This document shows positions 35,484 through 43,778 of a stretch of 64,000 nt of DNA, piece after piece. The stretch's first letter is position 1; each line of letters begins with the position of its first letter. Source of the DNA: Hominimerdicola alba (GTDB lineage Bacteria > Bacillota > Clostridia > Oscillospirales > Ruminococcaceae); assembly GCF_900109655.1 (NCBI RefSeq), contig NZ_FOAT01000011.1, positions 1 to 64,000 on the forward strand, in the 5' to 3' direction. Position numbers and translations under genes: made by a program. Below the pieces are notes generated by a model. It was not told where the DNA came from and did not search any database. It saw only the letters and a program-made list of their open reading frames with translations.

Positions 35484-36023
35484 TTACATTTCAAATATCT
35501 GTTGGTAATCTTCATAGTCGCTTGATGTTGCAGTGATCTTCAACTGTGGCTGTGTAAGAACAGCTTCTCTGAACATCTGATATATTTTCTGCATATCGTT
35601 CTCAAGCTGAAATTCTTCTGAAAAATCTTCCAGAAAATCATCTTCGATCTCAATAAAATGTTCTGAAAATTCATCAGGATCTTCCAGCCAATCGAACTTT
35701 CCGAAATCTTCAAGGCAGCCGCAGTGAATGATTATGCTGAAAAAGTCGCGGATATTTTTAGCGATTATCCCTGCCTGTCCCTCTGAATCTATCATACCAA
35801 CCATCTCACCGTCAAGCAGAGCGTAAATACCGCCTTCACCATCGCAGGCAAAAGGTTCGAGCTTGTAATTGCTTTCGGTGTTCTCAGTAAGGAAATTCAG
35901 ATCATCTGCAAGTTCCTCGTCATCTTCAATATCGAAGTCACACTCACCTGAAAGATAGTCAGCAAGTTCTTCGTTATCTTCAATATAGCGGATTATGCTT
36001 TTTAAATAGTCTTTGTTTTTCAT
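35484..36023 (-). CDS. SMI1/KNR4 (SUKH)-like acidic protein
   Basis: A very acidic cytoplasmic protein of 179 residues. The core P-F-A-C-D-G-E-G-G-I-Y-A-L-L-D-G, then M-V-G-M-I-D-S-E-G-Q-A-G and a helix ending D-F-F-S-I-I-I, matches SUKH-type proteins, many of which protect against nuclease toxins in contact-dependent systems. No toxin is present nearby. Own promoter at 36050-36078. Confidence 0.6.
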   Translation of the reverse strand: MKNKDYLKSIIRYIEDNEELADYLSGECDFDIEDDEELADDLNFLTENTESNYKLEPFACDGEGGIYALLDGEMVGMIDSEGQAGIIAKNIRDFFSIIIHCGCLEDFGKFDWLEDPDEFSEHFIEIEDDFLEDFSEEFQLENDMQKIYQMFREAVLTQPQLKITATSSDYEDYQQIFEM

Positions 36024-36049
36024 AGCGCATTTTCACCTCGCTTATCAAT

Positions 36050-36078
36050 ATTATACCAAGCTAAAACCAAAAAGTCAA
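36050..36078 (-). promoter_or_regulatory. Promoter of the SUKH-like gene
   Basis: On the minus strand TTGACT (36078-36073), 17 bases, TATAAT (36055-36050). Confidence 0.85.
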
Positions 36079-36196
36079 TCCGTGATAACTAATTTCATGT
36101 ATAATCATATTGTCATGCAGTTTTGAAAATGAACTGCGACATAAATGCTAACATGGGCACAGTAGTCAAAGAAATTGAAAAAATATTAAAATTATC

Positions 36197-36225
36197 TTGA
36201 AGTTTTAGAAAAAATGTGTTATAAT
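36197..36225 (+). promoter_or_regulatory. Promoter of the FIST-GGDEF gene
   Basis: TTGAAG (36197-36202), 17 bases, TATAAT (36220-36225). Confidence 0.78.
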
Positions 36226-36269
36226 ATTCTATAAATATAACTGATTTCTACTGAATGGAGGCAGTGTCG

Positions 36270-37997
36270 TTGAGACAATTTCAGTTTGATTATTATAACG
36301 ACTTCACGCTGAAGAACGAGCTTACTAAAATTCGTCTTTGGTGTGATTCCAGTGTTTATTCACATATAGTTTTTCAGATATATTCAGAACAGGTGGATAG
36401 GGAGAAGATAGAAAATATCTGTTCCGTGATCGAAAGAGAACTGCCGCAGGCTGAGTATTTCGGATGTTCGACAAACGGTAATATCATCGGCGGAGAATTT
36501 TCAGGAAATGATATCTCCATCATCTGCACCGTATTTGAGTATCCATCTACTAAAATGCTGTTCAGACAGTATGAACTCTCGGCGGAAACTTCCGACAGCG
36601 TAACAGGGGATCTACTTCGCATTATTGAAGAGAACCCTTGGGTCAAGGCGGTTGAACTTCTGACTACTATCCGTGGTATGTCCATGACTGTCTTCTGTGA
36701 GAATCTCAGCAAGGCAAGAGAGGATATACAGATATTCGGCGGCGGTGCTTTTGCTTCGGATATCAACAATGAGGAAGCCTGCGTTTTCTCAAAAAGCTGC
36801 GGTATCTCTTCGGGTGGAGTAGTTTTCTGGCTGCTGGGCGGCGAAGATCTGGATATAGATTCGACGTATGTCACAGGCTGGAAACCTCTCGGCAAGGTGT
36901 TCCATGTCACCCGTTCCGAGGGCAGCAGGCTCTATGAACTGGACGGTGCACCTGCCTATGATGTTTACTATAAATACCTCAACATCAAAAACGATGCCCA
37001 CTTCTTCAACCACTCGCTGGAATTCCCGTTCTTCTATAAATGCCACGGCATAAATATCCTGCGTGCTCCAACCGCCAGCCTTGAAGACGGTTCGCTAATC
37101 ATGACTTCGGATATGGAGTCCGATGAATTTGCACAGCTTGCCTACGGCGACCCCGGCACTATACTGGAAAGTGTCCGCGAAGAGGGTGTAAGGATACGTG
37201 ATTTCCGCCCCGAGATAGTGCAGATATTCTCCTGCGCCGCAAGACGAAGCTTCTGGGGCAATAATGAGATATCCAAGGAATCCATGCCTTTCGGCGGCAT
37301 CGCGCCTACCTCCGGTTTTTATACCTCAGGTGAGTTCCTGCGTACCGATAAGTATGTAAATCAGCATAACGTAACTATGGTGCTTGTAGGTATGCGTGAG
37401 GGTCTTGCTGACGATCAGCCTGCAAAGGCCCTTGAGATAGATGAAAGTGAATTCACAGGTAAAATGGCGCTGATAAACCGTTTGGCGAACTATATAAACG
37501 CCGCATTCCGTGAACTTGAAGAATCCGCTATACGTGACGGCCTTACCAAGCTTTACAACCGTGCCGAGATACAGCGCAGGATAAATGAGCGTCTTATCAG
37601 CGGTGAAAAGCTCTCGCTGATAATGATAGATATCGACAACTTCAAGTCCGTTAATGATACCTACGGTCATAACGAGGGTGACAATGTCATCATCGGTCTT
37701 GCTAAAATGCTGAAAGACGGAATTTCCAGCCGTGGTAATTTTGCTTCCGCAGGACGATGGGGCGGTGAGGAATTCATGGTGCTTCTGCCCAATGACGTCA
37801 ACAGCGCCATCGATGCAGCTGGGAAGATGTGTGAGGCATTCAGGGAGATAGATTTCCTATTGGCAGGGAAGCGCACCATAAGTATCGGCGTGACAGAAGC
37901 CAGAGCGGACGACACTCTGGATAAACTTCTGATACGTGTAGATTCCGCACTTTACGATGCTAAACACGGCGGCAAGAACAGATTCGTTGTTGTATGA
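36270..37997 (+). CDS. FIST-domain diguanylate cyclase
   Basis: A soluble signalling protein of 575 residues. A FIST N domain (about 25-190) with YFGCSTNGNIIGGEFSGNDI and a FIST C domain (about 205-365) with SMPFGGIAPTSGFYTSGEF bind small ligands, probably amino acids or related metabolites (family knowledge). The C-terminal GGDEF domain (about 410-573) has the active variant R-W-G-G-E-E-F. It should make cyclic di-GMP in response to the FIST ligand. Start: GGAGG (36257-36261) lies 8 bases before TTG 36270, whereas ATG 36255 has no such site and overlaps it. The PARG-like gene begins 45 bases after the stop. Confidence 0.88.
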   Translation: MRQFQFDYYNDFTLKNELTKIRLWCDSSVYSHIVFQIYSEQVDREKIENICSVIERELPQAEYFGCSTNGNIIGGEFSGNDISIICTVFEYPSTKMLFRQYELSAETSDSVTGDLLRIIEENPWVKAVELLTTIRGMSMTVFCENLSKAREDIQIFGGGAFASDINNEEACVFSKSCGISSGGVVFWLLGGEDLDIDSTYVTGWKPLGKVFHVTRSEGSRLYELDGAPAYDVYYKYLNIKNDAHFFNHSLEFPFFYKCHGINILRAPTASLEDGSLIMTSDMESDEFAQLAYGDPGTILESVREEGVRIRDFRPEIVQIFSCAARRSFWGNNEISKESMPFGGIAPTSGFYTSGEFLRTDKYVNQHNVTMVLVGMREGLADDQPAKALEIDESEFTGKMALINRLANYINAAFRELEESAIRDGLTKLYNRAEIQRRINERLISGEKLSLIMIDIDNFKSVNDTYGHNEGDNVIIGLAKMLKDGISSRGNFASAGRWGGEEFMVLLPNDVNSAIDAAGKMCEAFREIDFLLAGKRTISIGVTEARADDTLDKLLIRVDSALYDAKHGGKNRFVVV

Positions 37998-38042
37998 CCA
38001 TAAGCCCAGATACGTTTCCGGCTTTTTTGAGAAGGTGATCAT

Positions 38043-38864
38043 ATGAATAATATCGCGATAGCAAAAGAAACGATAAAAATCTCTTCCGAGCTTGAATACA
38101 CTGTCGATGGTAAAAAGATCACTCTGCCAAAGCACGATACATCAGCTGTTGAGGTTATAACTCCTGCGATGGGGGAGGCGATTCTGAAAGAGGATATTTC
38201 GGCATACCATGTGGGTTCGCCTTGTATCATCGAAGTCACCTGCGAAGATTCCTTTGAAGCCGCCAAGCGCTTGAATGAACCCATGGTTATGAACTTCGCA
38301 AATGCCCACAATGCAGGCGGAGGTTTCCGTTTGGGTGCGTCAGCTCAGGAAGAAGCACTGTGCAGGTGCAGTACCCTTTATAGTTCCATATCATCAAAGG
38401 CTGCAAGCGAAATGTACCGCTACAACAACACTCACCTCAGCAAGGTAGAATCAGATCATATGCTCTATTCCCCTGAGGTATGGGTCATTCGAGACAGTGA
38501 CCTGCAGCTGACAGCTAAACCTTTCAAGGTGTCAGTCATCACCATACCTGCCCCAAACAGGCGAGGTGCAGCAATTATTGCTTCAGACAGCCTGATTGAA
38601 AGCACCATGACCCGCCGTATAAGGATAATGCTGCATACAGCGGCTTTGCATGGCTGTAAAGAGCTCGTTCTTGGTGCATGGGGCTGCGGCGCTTTTGGAA
38701 ATTCTCCGCAGAAAGTATCACAGTATTTCAGAAAAGTTCTCATAGACGAATGCTATGAAAAGTGCTTCACCCACATAGTTTTTGCTGTATACGGCAAAAC
38801 AGACGGAAAAAATGTAACAGCCTTCCGCGAAACATTCAAGGATAAATTATCACGGTTGAGTTAA
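38043..38864 (+). CDS. Bacterial-type poly(ADP-ribose) glycohydrolase-like protein (TIGR02452)
   Basis: A macrodomain enzyme of 273 residues. The PARG signature is complete: N-A-G-G-G-F-R-L-G near 97, then A-S-A-Q-E-E-A-L-C-R with the catalytic Glu pair. VLGAWGCGAFGN supplies the phosphate loop. Such enzymes remove ADP-ribose chains or units from targets. No ADP-ribosyltransferase is encoded in the window, so the partner is unknown; it could serve stress response or defence against foreign ADP-ribosylating toxins. AGAAGGTGA precedes the ATG. It may be cotranscribed with the FIST-GGDEF gene. Confidence 0.85.
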   Translation: MNNIAIAKETIKISSELEYTVDGKKITLPKHDTSAVEVITPAMGEAILKEDISAYHVGSPCIIEVTCEDSFEAAKRLNEPMVMNFANAHNAGGGFRLGASAQEEALCRCSTLYSSISSKAASEMYRYNNTHLSKVESDHMLYSPEVWVIRDSDLQLTAKPFKVSVITIPAPNRRGAAIIASDSLIESTMTRRIRIMLHTAALHGCKELVLGAWGCGAFGNSPQKVSQYFRKVLIDECYEKCFTHIVFAVYGKTDGKNVTAFRETFKDKLSRLS

Positions 38865-39006
38865 AATTTTGATATAAAAATTATTTACATGATATAGTTT
38901 TTTCGGAAAAAGATGTATTATATACTCAATGAAAACGACTACAAAGGTTTGATTGAAGGGTAAATAATACGGAATATATAGTATGAAGTGAACGGAGGAT
39001 ATTCAC

Positions 39007-39816
39007 ATGAAAAAAATAGTTGCATCAATGCTTGCTTTTTTAACTGTAGTGTCTTTTGCTTCCTGTCAGGATACAAAATCATCCGATAGCAGCAAGGCTG
39101 AAACAAAATCTTCCGCCGCTGAGGTATCATCTGCTGAGCAGACTGAATCTGCAGCTGAAGTAACTGAGGACGACAGTCCTTACACCGTTCTGGCTGATTT
39201 CTCAAAAGGTGAATCCAGCAGCTTTATGTGTTCCGATGGCTGGTCTAACGGCTCGCCCTTCGACTGCACTTGGAAAAAGGATAACGTTACCTTTGAGGAC
39301 GGTCTGATGAAGCTGACTATCAGCAGTGTTATTGAGGACGAATACAATGCGGCTGAATACCGCTCTAACGATTTCTACGGCTACGGACTTTACGAAGTCA
39401 GCATGAAGCCTATGAAGAATGTAGGTGTTGTATCCTCCTTCTTCACCTATACAGGTCCTTCCGACAGCAATCCTTGGGACGAGATAGATATCGAGTTCCT
39501 AGGAAAGGATACCACTAAGGTTCAGTTCAACTATTACACCAACGGCAAGGGCAATCACGAATACCTCTACGACCTTGGATTTGATGCTTCCGAAGAATTC
39601 CACACCTACGGTTTTGAGTGGAAAGAGGATTCTATCACCTGGTACGTTGACGGCGAAGCTGTTTACACAGCAACCGAGAATCTGCCTGTAACTCCCGGCA
39701 AGATCATGATGAATGCATGGAACGGCAAGGGCGTTGACGGCTGGCTCGGTAAATACGACGGCACAACTCCTATCACAGCAGAATATCAGTTCGCACGCTT
39801 CACAGCAGCTGAATAA
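39007..39816 (+). CDS. GH16 beta-glucanase lipoprotein (lichenase-like)
   Basis: A surface lipoprotein of 269 residues that should cut mixed-linked beta-1,3-1,4-glucans. The signal peptide ends in S-F-A-S-C (Cys near 20). A Ser/Ala/Glu-rich linker runs to about 55. The jelly-roll GH16 domain (about 58-269) holds W-D-E-I-D-I-E-F, giving nucleophile Glu159 and acid/base Glu163, the bacterial lichenase pattern. C-terminal [11 protein letters not shown] is also typical. GGAGG lies before the ATG. The lipid anchor keeps the enzyme at the cell, unlike the fully secreted xylanase and GH48. Confidence 0.92.
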   Translation: MKKIVASMLAFLTVVSFASCQDTKSSDSSKAETKSSAAEVSSAEQTESAAEVTEDDSPYTVLADFSKGESSSFMCSDGWSNGSPFDCTWKKDNVTFEDGLMKLTISSVIEDEYNAAEYRSNDFYGYGLYEVSMKPMKNVGVVSSFFTYTGPSDSNPWDEIDIEFLGKDTTKVQFNYYTNGKGNHEYLYDLGFDASEEFHTYGFEWKEDSITWYVDGEAVYTATENLPVTPGKIMMNAWNGKGVDGWLGKYDGTTPITAEYQFARFTAAE

Positions 39817-39908
39817 TAAGCTATCTTCCGTTGTTTCCCGCAAGGGGAGCAATGATACCCAACCATATCCATATATCCGTCGGACGTCACCCGCGTCCGG
39901 CAAAGACT

Positions 39909-39938
39909 AAGACCCTTTCCGAGGGTCTTTTCTTTTGC
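39909..39938 (+). terminator. Terminator of the GH16 gene
   Basis: GACCCT (39911-39916) pairs with AGGGTC (39922-39927), followed by TTTTCTTTT. A GC-rich hairpin (39879-39886 with 39894-39901) precedes it. Confidence 0.75.
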
Positions 39939-39974
39939 GGTTTGAAAAACATTATCCTTCGCTGAATGCCAAAC

Positions 39975-40071
39975 AAGAGAGCTTTTGTTCAAGCTTTTCG
40001 CGAAAAGTTCCTAACGCCGGACAGGCAAAAACCAGCAAACTACCAATCATAGCAAATATCCGACTATCCCA
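39975..40071 (+). repeat. Dispersed intergenic repeat, short copy
   Basis: The 5' block (39975-40009) contains AAGCTTTTCGCGAAAAG and matches 51807-51842 at all but two or three positions. The 3' block (40035-40071), with GCAAACT and AGCAAATATCCG, matches 52078-52114. In this copy only 25 bases separate the blocks; in the other about 235 do. Confidence 0.6.
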
Positions 40072-40093
40072 AATGATTAGAACAGCTACTTCC

Positions 40094-40157
40094 AAAAAAG
40101 AAAAGCCATAGCATTCCTGATATCCACATCAGAAATACTATGGCTCATCGTTTTTTT
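40094..40157. terminator. Terminator of the AraC gene at 40.2-41.0 kb
   Basis: AGCCATAG (40104-40111) and CTATGGCT (40138-40145) close a long imperfect stem. T-runs follow on both strands, so it may work in both directions. Confidence 0.82.
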
Positions 40158-40178
40158 CAAAATTGCTGTAGGACAGAA

Positions 40179-40970
40179 TTATTCTCTGTCCTGCCAGCTG
40201 ATGCGAAAATAATTCTCACGGTACTGCTTCGGTGTCAGACCAGTGTGCTTTCTGAAGCAGGAAATGAAATGGCTGTGTGAACTGAAATTCAGGTAATTGC
40301 CGATATCCAGCGGAGTGTACTCCGAGAATTTCAGCATATTTTCAGCCGCCTGGATCCTCCTGGACATGATGTATTCGGATATGGTCATGCCAACCTCCTG
40401 CTTGAAAAGCTTCGAGAGGTACTGGGGAGTAAGCCCGAGCCTGTCAGCTATTTCCTGAACACGCACACCATTGTAAATGTTGTCATAGATTATATCCAGA
40501 CACATCAGAACATGCTTTGAATAAGCGTTGCCGGAATTTACTTTCTGCATACGCTTTGCATATTCAATAAACACCTCGCGGTGGATATCCTCAAGCTGAA
40601 TGAGATCAGTGGCAACATCAAGCTTGTTGATGAAAATATCGCTTATAGTGTAACTGGTCTCGGTAGGCAGACCTTTTTCAATGCAGAATCTTGCTATCAG
40701 CGCTATCGTGATAGTTAGATGGTATTTTACATTGCGTACGGGATCATCACTGAGCTTGCCGTAACCTTCAACAGCCAGTGGAGTATACAGCTTGCGAACT
40801 CGTTCGATATTGCCCGCTGCCACAGCAGAATAGAACTCCAACTCCTTTTCGTAAGGCGAGTGAGTTTCACCCGTTTCGCGCTGAATAAATTCACGATGGG
40901 AAAGTTCCTTGTTGATGCCCACGAAGAGCGCCCCCTTCACAGAAGTCTGTTTAACAATATCATACCACAT
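40179..40970 (-). CDS. AraC-family transcriptional regulator
   Basis: A 263-residue regulator. The N-terminal 150 residues are a sensory domain without a clear cupin motif. The C-terminal AraC DNA-binding domain (about 160-258) has two helix-turn-helix units: VQEIADRLGLTPQYLSKLFK and LDIGNYLNFSSHSHFISCFR, ending TGLTPKQYREN. It lies downstream of the sugar-binding lipoprotein, after a terminator, so it is probably transcribed from its own promoter within the inverted-repeat region at 41027-41097. Likely to control sugar uptake or glucanase genes nearby (inference). AAGGAG precedes the ATG. Confidence 0.9.
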   Translation of the reverse strand: MWYDIVKQTSVKGALFVGINKELSHREFIQRETGETHSPYEKELEFYSAVAAGNIERVRKLYTPLAVEGYGKLSDDPVRNVKYHLTITIALIARFCIEKGLPTETSYTISDIFINKLDVATDLIQLEDIHREVFIEYAKRMQKVNSGNAYSKHVLMCLDIIYDNIYNGVRVQEIADRLGLTPQYLSKLFKQEVGMTISEYIMSRRIQAAENMLKFSEYTPLDIGNYLNFSSHSHFISCFRKHTGLTPKQYRENYFRISWQDRE

Positions 40971-41026
40971 TTTTGTCTCCTTGTCAAAACTAAGCCAGCT
41001 CGTTATTAAGCTGCTCTTCTTAAATC

Positions 41027-41097
41027 TTTGTCAGATTTCACAGAATTTCGCAGGCCATGACAAATTTCAATCCCGATATTCTGTGAAATGTGACAAA
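41027..41097 (-). promoter_or_regulatory. Long inverted repeat upstream of the AraC gene
   Basis: The 20-base arms 41027-41046 (TTTGTCAGATTTCACAGAAT) and 41078-41097 match at 19 of 20 positions as inverted copies, 31 bases apart. A further TGACAAATTTC lies between them (41058-41068). Probable operator cluster for the AraC regulator. Confidence 0.6.
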
Positions 41098-41134
41098 ATT
41101 ACACTATTTGTTCAAAAAATATACAAATTTTCGA

Positions 41135-41171
41135 GAAACCAAAACGGCGGACTGGAAAAGCCCGCCGTTTT
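41135..41171 (-). terminator. Terminator of the sugar-binding lipoprotein gene
   Basis: AAAACGGCGG (41141-41150) pairs perfectly with CCGCCGTTTT (41162-41171). On the minus strand the stem runs into TTTT. Confidence 0.85.
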
Positions 41172-41216
41172 GAAAAACCGGAATATAAAAATGAAGGATA
41201 TTAAAGCAAGATCATA

Positions 41217-42656
41217 TTATTCCGCAGTCTGTTCCTGTGCCTCTTTGATGAGGTAATCGAGAGCCTTCTCGTTCTCAGCAACAGTAGAGGTCCAGGTGTA
41301 TGACTCAGCAGGGTTCATAGAATTCTTGATTATATTATCAGTCAGATTCGACAAATCACTGGAAACGCCCTGTGCGAACTCGAATACAGGATGCTCAGCA
41401 GCTCTTGCATAAATCTCGTCGCGCATTTTAAGCATTTCGTCAGTCCAGCCGTAGTCGTTCTTATACTGATCAAGAGTGATCTGGTGAGCTGCCTCATCGA
41501 TCTCTGCATATCTTGTGCAGTCGAGCCAAGCAGCAACGCCCTCGGGATTCTTAGCACCCTTAGCAATGCAGAAGCCGTGAACTCTTGAAGGAACATACAT
41601 ATTGTCGGAATCCTTAGCGCAAGGAACGGGTACGAACATTACTTCACCTGCGGACAGATCGCCGTAGGGAGCGGTAGTGCTGGGCGCGTCCTCTATTGCC
41701 CAAAGACCGATGGGGTAGAACAGTGTTTCGCCGGAAGCGATACCTGTACCGAATACGTCGCCTCTTACCTTCCACTCGTGCAGATGCTTGGGGTATACGA
41801 CGTTATTCTTCTGAAGATTGTACATCATGTTCTGAGCCTTTGCAAGCTCGGGAGTATTGATGTTGTTGACGATCTTGCCATCCTCCATGCCTACCAGAGG
41901 CTTACCTGAGGATTCAGTCAGAGCGTTCTCGTAGTACCAGCCGTCCATAGCCCACTTGTCAAGTTCTTCGTCGGTAAACTCTACGCACATCTCTGAAAGC
42001 TTGTCCCAGTTCCACTCACCGTTGTAGTAAAGCTCGGCGGGATCCTCGAGACCATTTTCCTCGATTACATTTTTATTATATATCCAGATATAACTGGGGT
42101 CAACACGTGAAACTGCCACATAGTGACCGCCCTTGTACATGAACTGGTCATTAGCAGATTTCATCGGGCTCCACAGTGCACTGTCGAAGTCGACATAATC
42201 ATCCATCGGCTCGATCATGTTCTTGATGGCACCCTTGGGGAATACGTCCATATCGTCTGCACCGATAAAGTCGGGTGAATCGCCTGAAAGAATGGCGTTA
42301 GCGAGGTCGTCGAACTTAGTTTCCCAAGTGGTCTGCCTGTATGTGATCTTGCCGTTGTACTTTGTCTGGAACAGCGCCAGATCGACACCGATATCCTTGT
42401 CAGCCGAGGCTGTCGGATTGATATCGTAGAAAGAGAACCAAACGATCTCGCTGTTTGCAAGCTCTTTGTCATCCATTTCGCCGGCAAGTCTTGTTACAAT
42501 GTCCTGCTGGTTTTCTTCGAGCTTCTTTTCAGGCATAGAAGAAGCGTCGCCGCTCTTTTTGTCTGAATCATCGCTGCTGCCTGAATTGCAGGCTGCCATG
42601 CCGATAGAAAGTGCCAGTGCAAGAAGTGCTGCTGCTGTAAGCTTAATTTTTCTCAT
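41217..42656 (-). CDS. Sugar ABC transporter substrate-binding lipoprotein
   Basis: A lipoprotein of 479 residues that should bind oligosaccharides outside the cell. The signal peptide ends in I-G-M-A-A-C (Cys near 23). The mature protein has the family 1 solute-binding layout: F-Q-T-K-Y-N-G-K-I near 92, GDSPDFIGADDMDVFPKGAI, and VHGFCIAKGAKNPEGVAAWL near 365. No permease or ATPase genes are adjacent, so it must rely on transporter genes elsewhere, or act in sensing. GGAGGG lies before the ATG, and only 38 bases separate it from the upstream surface protein gene, suggesting cotranscription. Confidence 0.88.
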   Translation of the reverse strand: MRKIKLTAAALLALALSIGMAACNSGSSDDSDKKSGDASSMPEKKLEENQQDIVTRLAGEMDDKELANSEIVWFSFYDINPTASADKDIGVDLALFQTKYNGKITYRQTTWETKFDDLANAILSGDSPDFIGADDMDVFPKGAIKNMIEPMDDYVDFDSALWSPMKSANDQFMYKGGHYVAVSRVDPSYIWIYNKNVIEENGLEDPAELYYNGEWNWDKLSEMCVEFTDEELDKWAMDGWYYENALTESSGKPLVGMEDGKIVNNINTPELAKAQNMMYNLQKNNVVYPKHLHEWKVRGDVFGTGIASGETLFYPIGLWAIEDAPSTTAPYGDLSAGEVMFVPVPCAKDSDNMYVPSRVHGFCIAKGAKNPEGVAAWLDCTRYAEIDEAAHQITLDQYKNDYGWTDEMLKMRDEIYARAAEHPVFEFAQGVSSDLSNLTDNIIKNSMNPAESYTWTSTVAENEKALDYLIKEAQEQTAE

Positions 42657-42694
42657 ATTATATCCCTCCGTGTTGACCCTTTGGTCATCGGTTA

Positions 42695-43552
42695 TCAGTG
42701 CTTCTTCTTAGCAACGATAGCGCCTGCTGCTGCAACTGCCATCAGACCCAGAACTGCACCTGTAGCTGCACCTGTGTTGGAGTTTGTGTTGTCAGTAGCA
42801 TCGGAAGCTTTGGAAGAAGTAGCTGCTGTGCCGTTATTGGTTGTTGTAGACTTGCTCTCAGTCTTGGAATCTGCAGCGCTTTCAGTCTTAGACTCGGTCT
42901 TGGACTCAGCAGTGCTATCTGTAGTTCCTGCGCTGGGTGTGCCGAAGTCAAGTGAGAAGTACAGAGTACCACCTTCGAAAGCGCCTTCCTCATCCCATCC
43001 TGCAACTTCGGGGTTAGCGGGGAGCTCAACCGCTCCGGTTTCCTCATTCACCTTTTCAGCAGGACGGATGTGGAATCTGATATCGCCCTCAGCGTCACGC
43101 TCCATCTCAGTTATATTGAGCATATCGTTGAAAACTGTCTCAGTTCCGTCTTCAGCTACGAACTTAGCCTCGGTAACCTTAACCTCGAGAGGATAGCTTG
43201 TCTCGTCAAGGCCTGCCTTAGTAAGAGCCTTATCAACGTTGCATACCATAACGCCCATCTCACCAAGATTACCCTTGTCTGACAGAGTAGTATCAGTAAG
43301 TACTTTGCTTATATGGTACTCAACAGAGATCTTTCCGTCTGCATCGATACCGAACCAGTCGCTCTGATTCCACTTCCAATTGTTGTTCATGTAAAATCCC
43401 ATAGCACCAATGCTATAGTATGCGTCATTGATATCTGTATCAGTTTCGCTGGGGTATACTTTATCAGTCAGCTTTGTAGCTGATGCTGTCATTGCCATTG
43501 TTGCTGCGATTACTGTTGCGGAAAGTCCCGCAAAAATTCTTTTTGCCTTCAT
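42695..43552 (-). CDS. Surface protein with hydrophobic-lysine C-terminal tail
   Basis: A secreted protein of 285 residues. The signal peptide (about 1-26) is followed by a compact domain (about 27-195) containing WKWNQSDWFGIDADGKISVE and SLDFGTPS, which is beta-rich and resembles no family I can name. Next come a Thr/Ser/Lys/Glu-rich spacer and a C-terminal membrane segment (about 258-280) ending in K-K-K-H, preceded by N-T-G-A-A-T-G-A. This is a sortase-signal-like layout without a clear LPxTG. It may bind carbohydrate at the cell surface. GGAGG precedes ATG 43552. A GGGC/GCCC hairpin sits in the leader (43581-43599), and a TATAAT (minus strand, 43616-43611) has no good -35. Confidence 0.65.
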   Translation of the reverse strand: MKAKRIFAGLSATVIAATMAMTASATKLTDKVYPSETDTDINDAYYSIGAMGFYMNNNWKWNQSDWFGIDADGKISVEYHISKVLTDTTLSDKGNLGEMGVMVCNVDKALTKAGLDETSYPLEVKVTEAKFVAEDGTETVFNDMLNITEMERDAEGDIRFHIRPAEKVNEETGAVELPANPEVAGWDEEGAFEGGTLYFSLDFGTPSAGTTDSTAESKTESKTESAADSKTESKSTTTNNGTAATSSKASDATDNTNSNTGAATGAVLGLMAVAAAGAIVAKKKH

Positions 43553-43778
43553 GTTTATTTCCTCCGTAAAACTATTTAGCAAGGGCGTTCGTAGCCCTTA
43601 GTTTGACTTAATTATAGCTTAAAAATTGACTTTTTTATATAAAAAATGAAACTTAAATATCGAAAATCTAACATAACCCTCAGTCATGTTCTCCAATTGC
43701 TCCTTATTTTCTCACTCCTTTCGGCTTTTAGTCAACTTTTGCCGTACATCACTCCCTTCGGCGTAAAACTTAATACGA

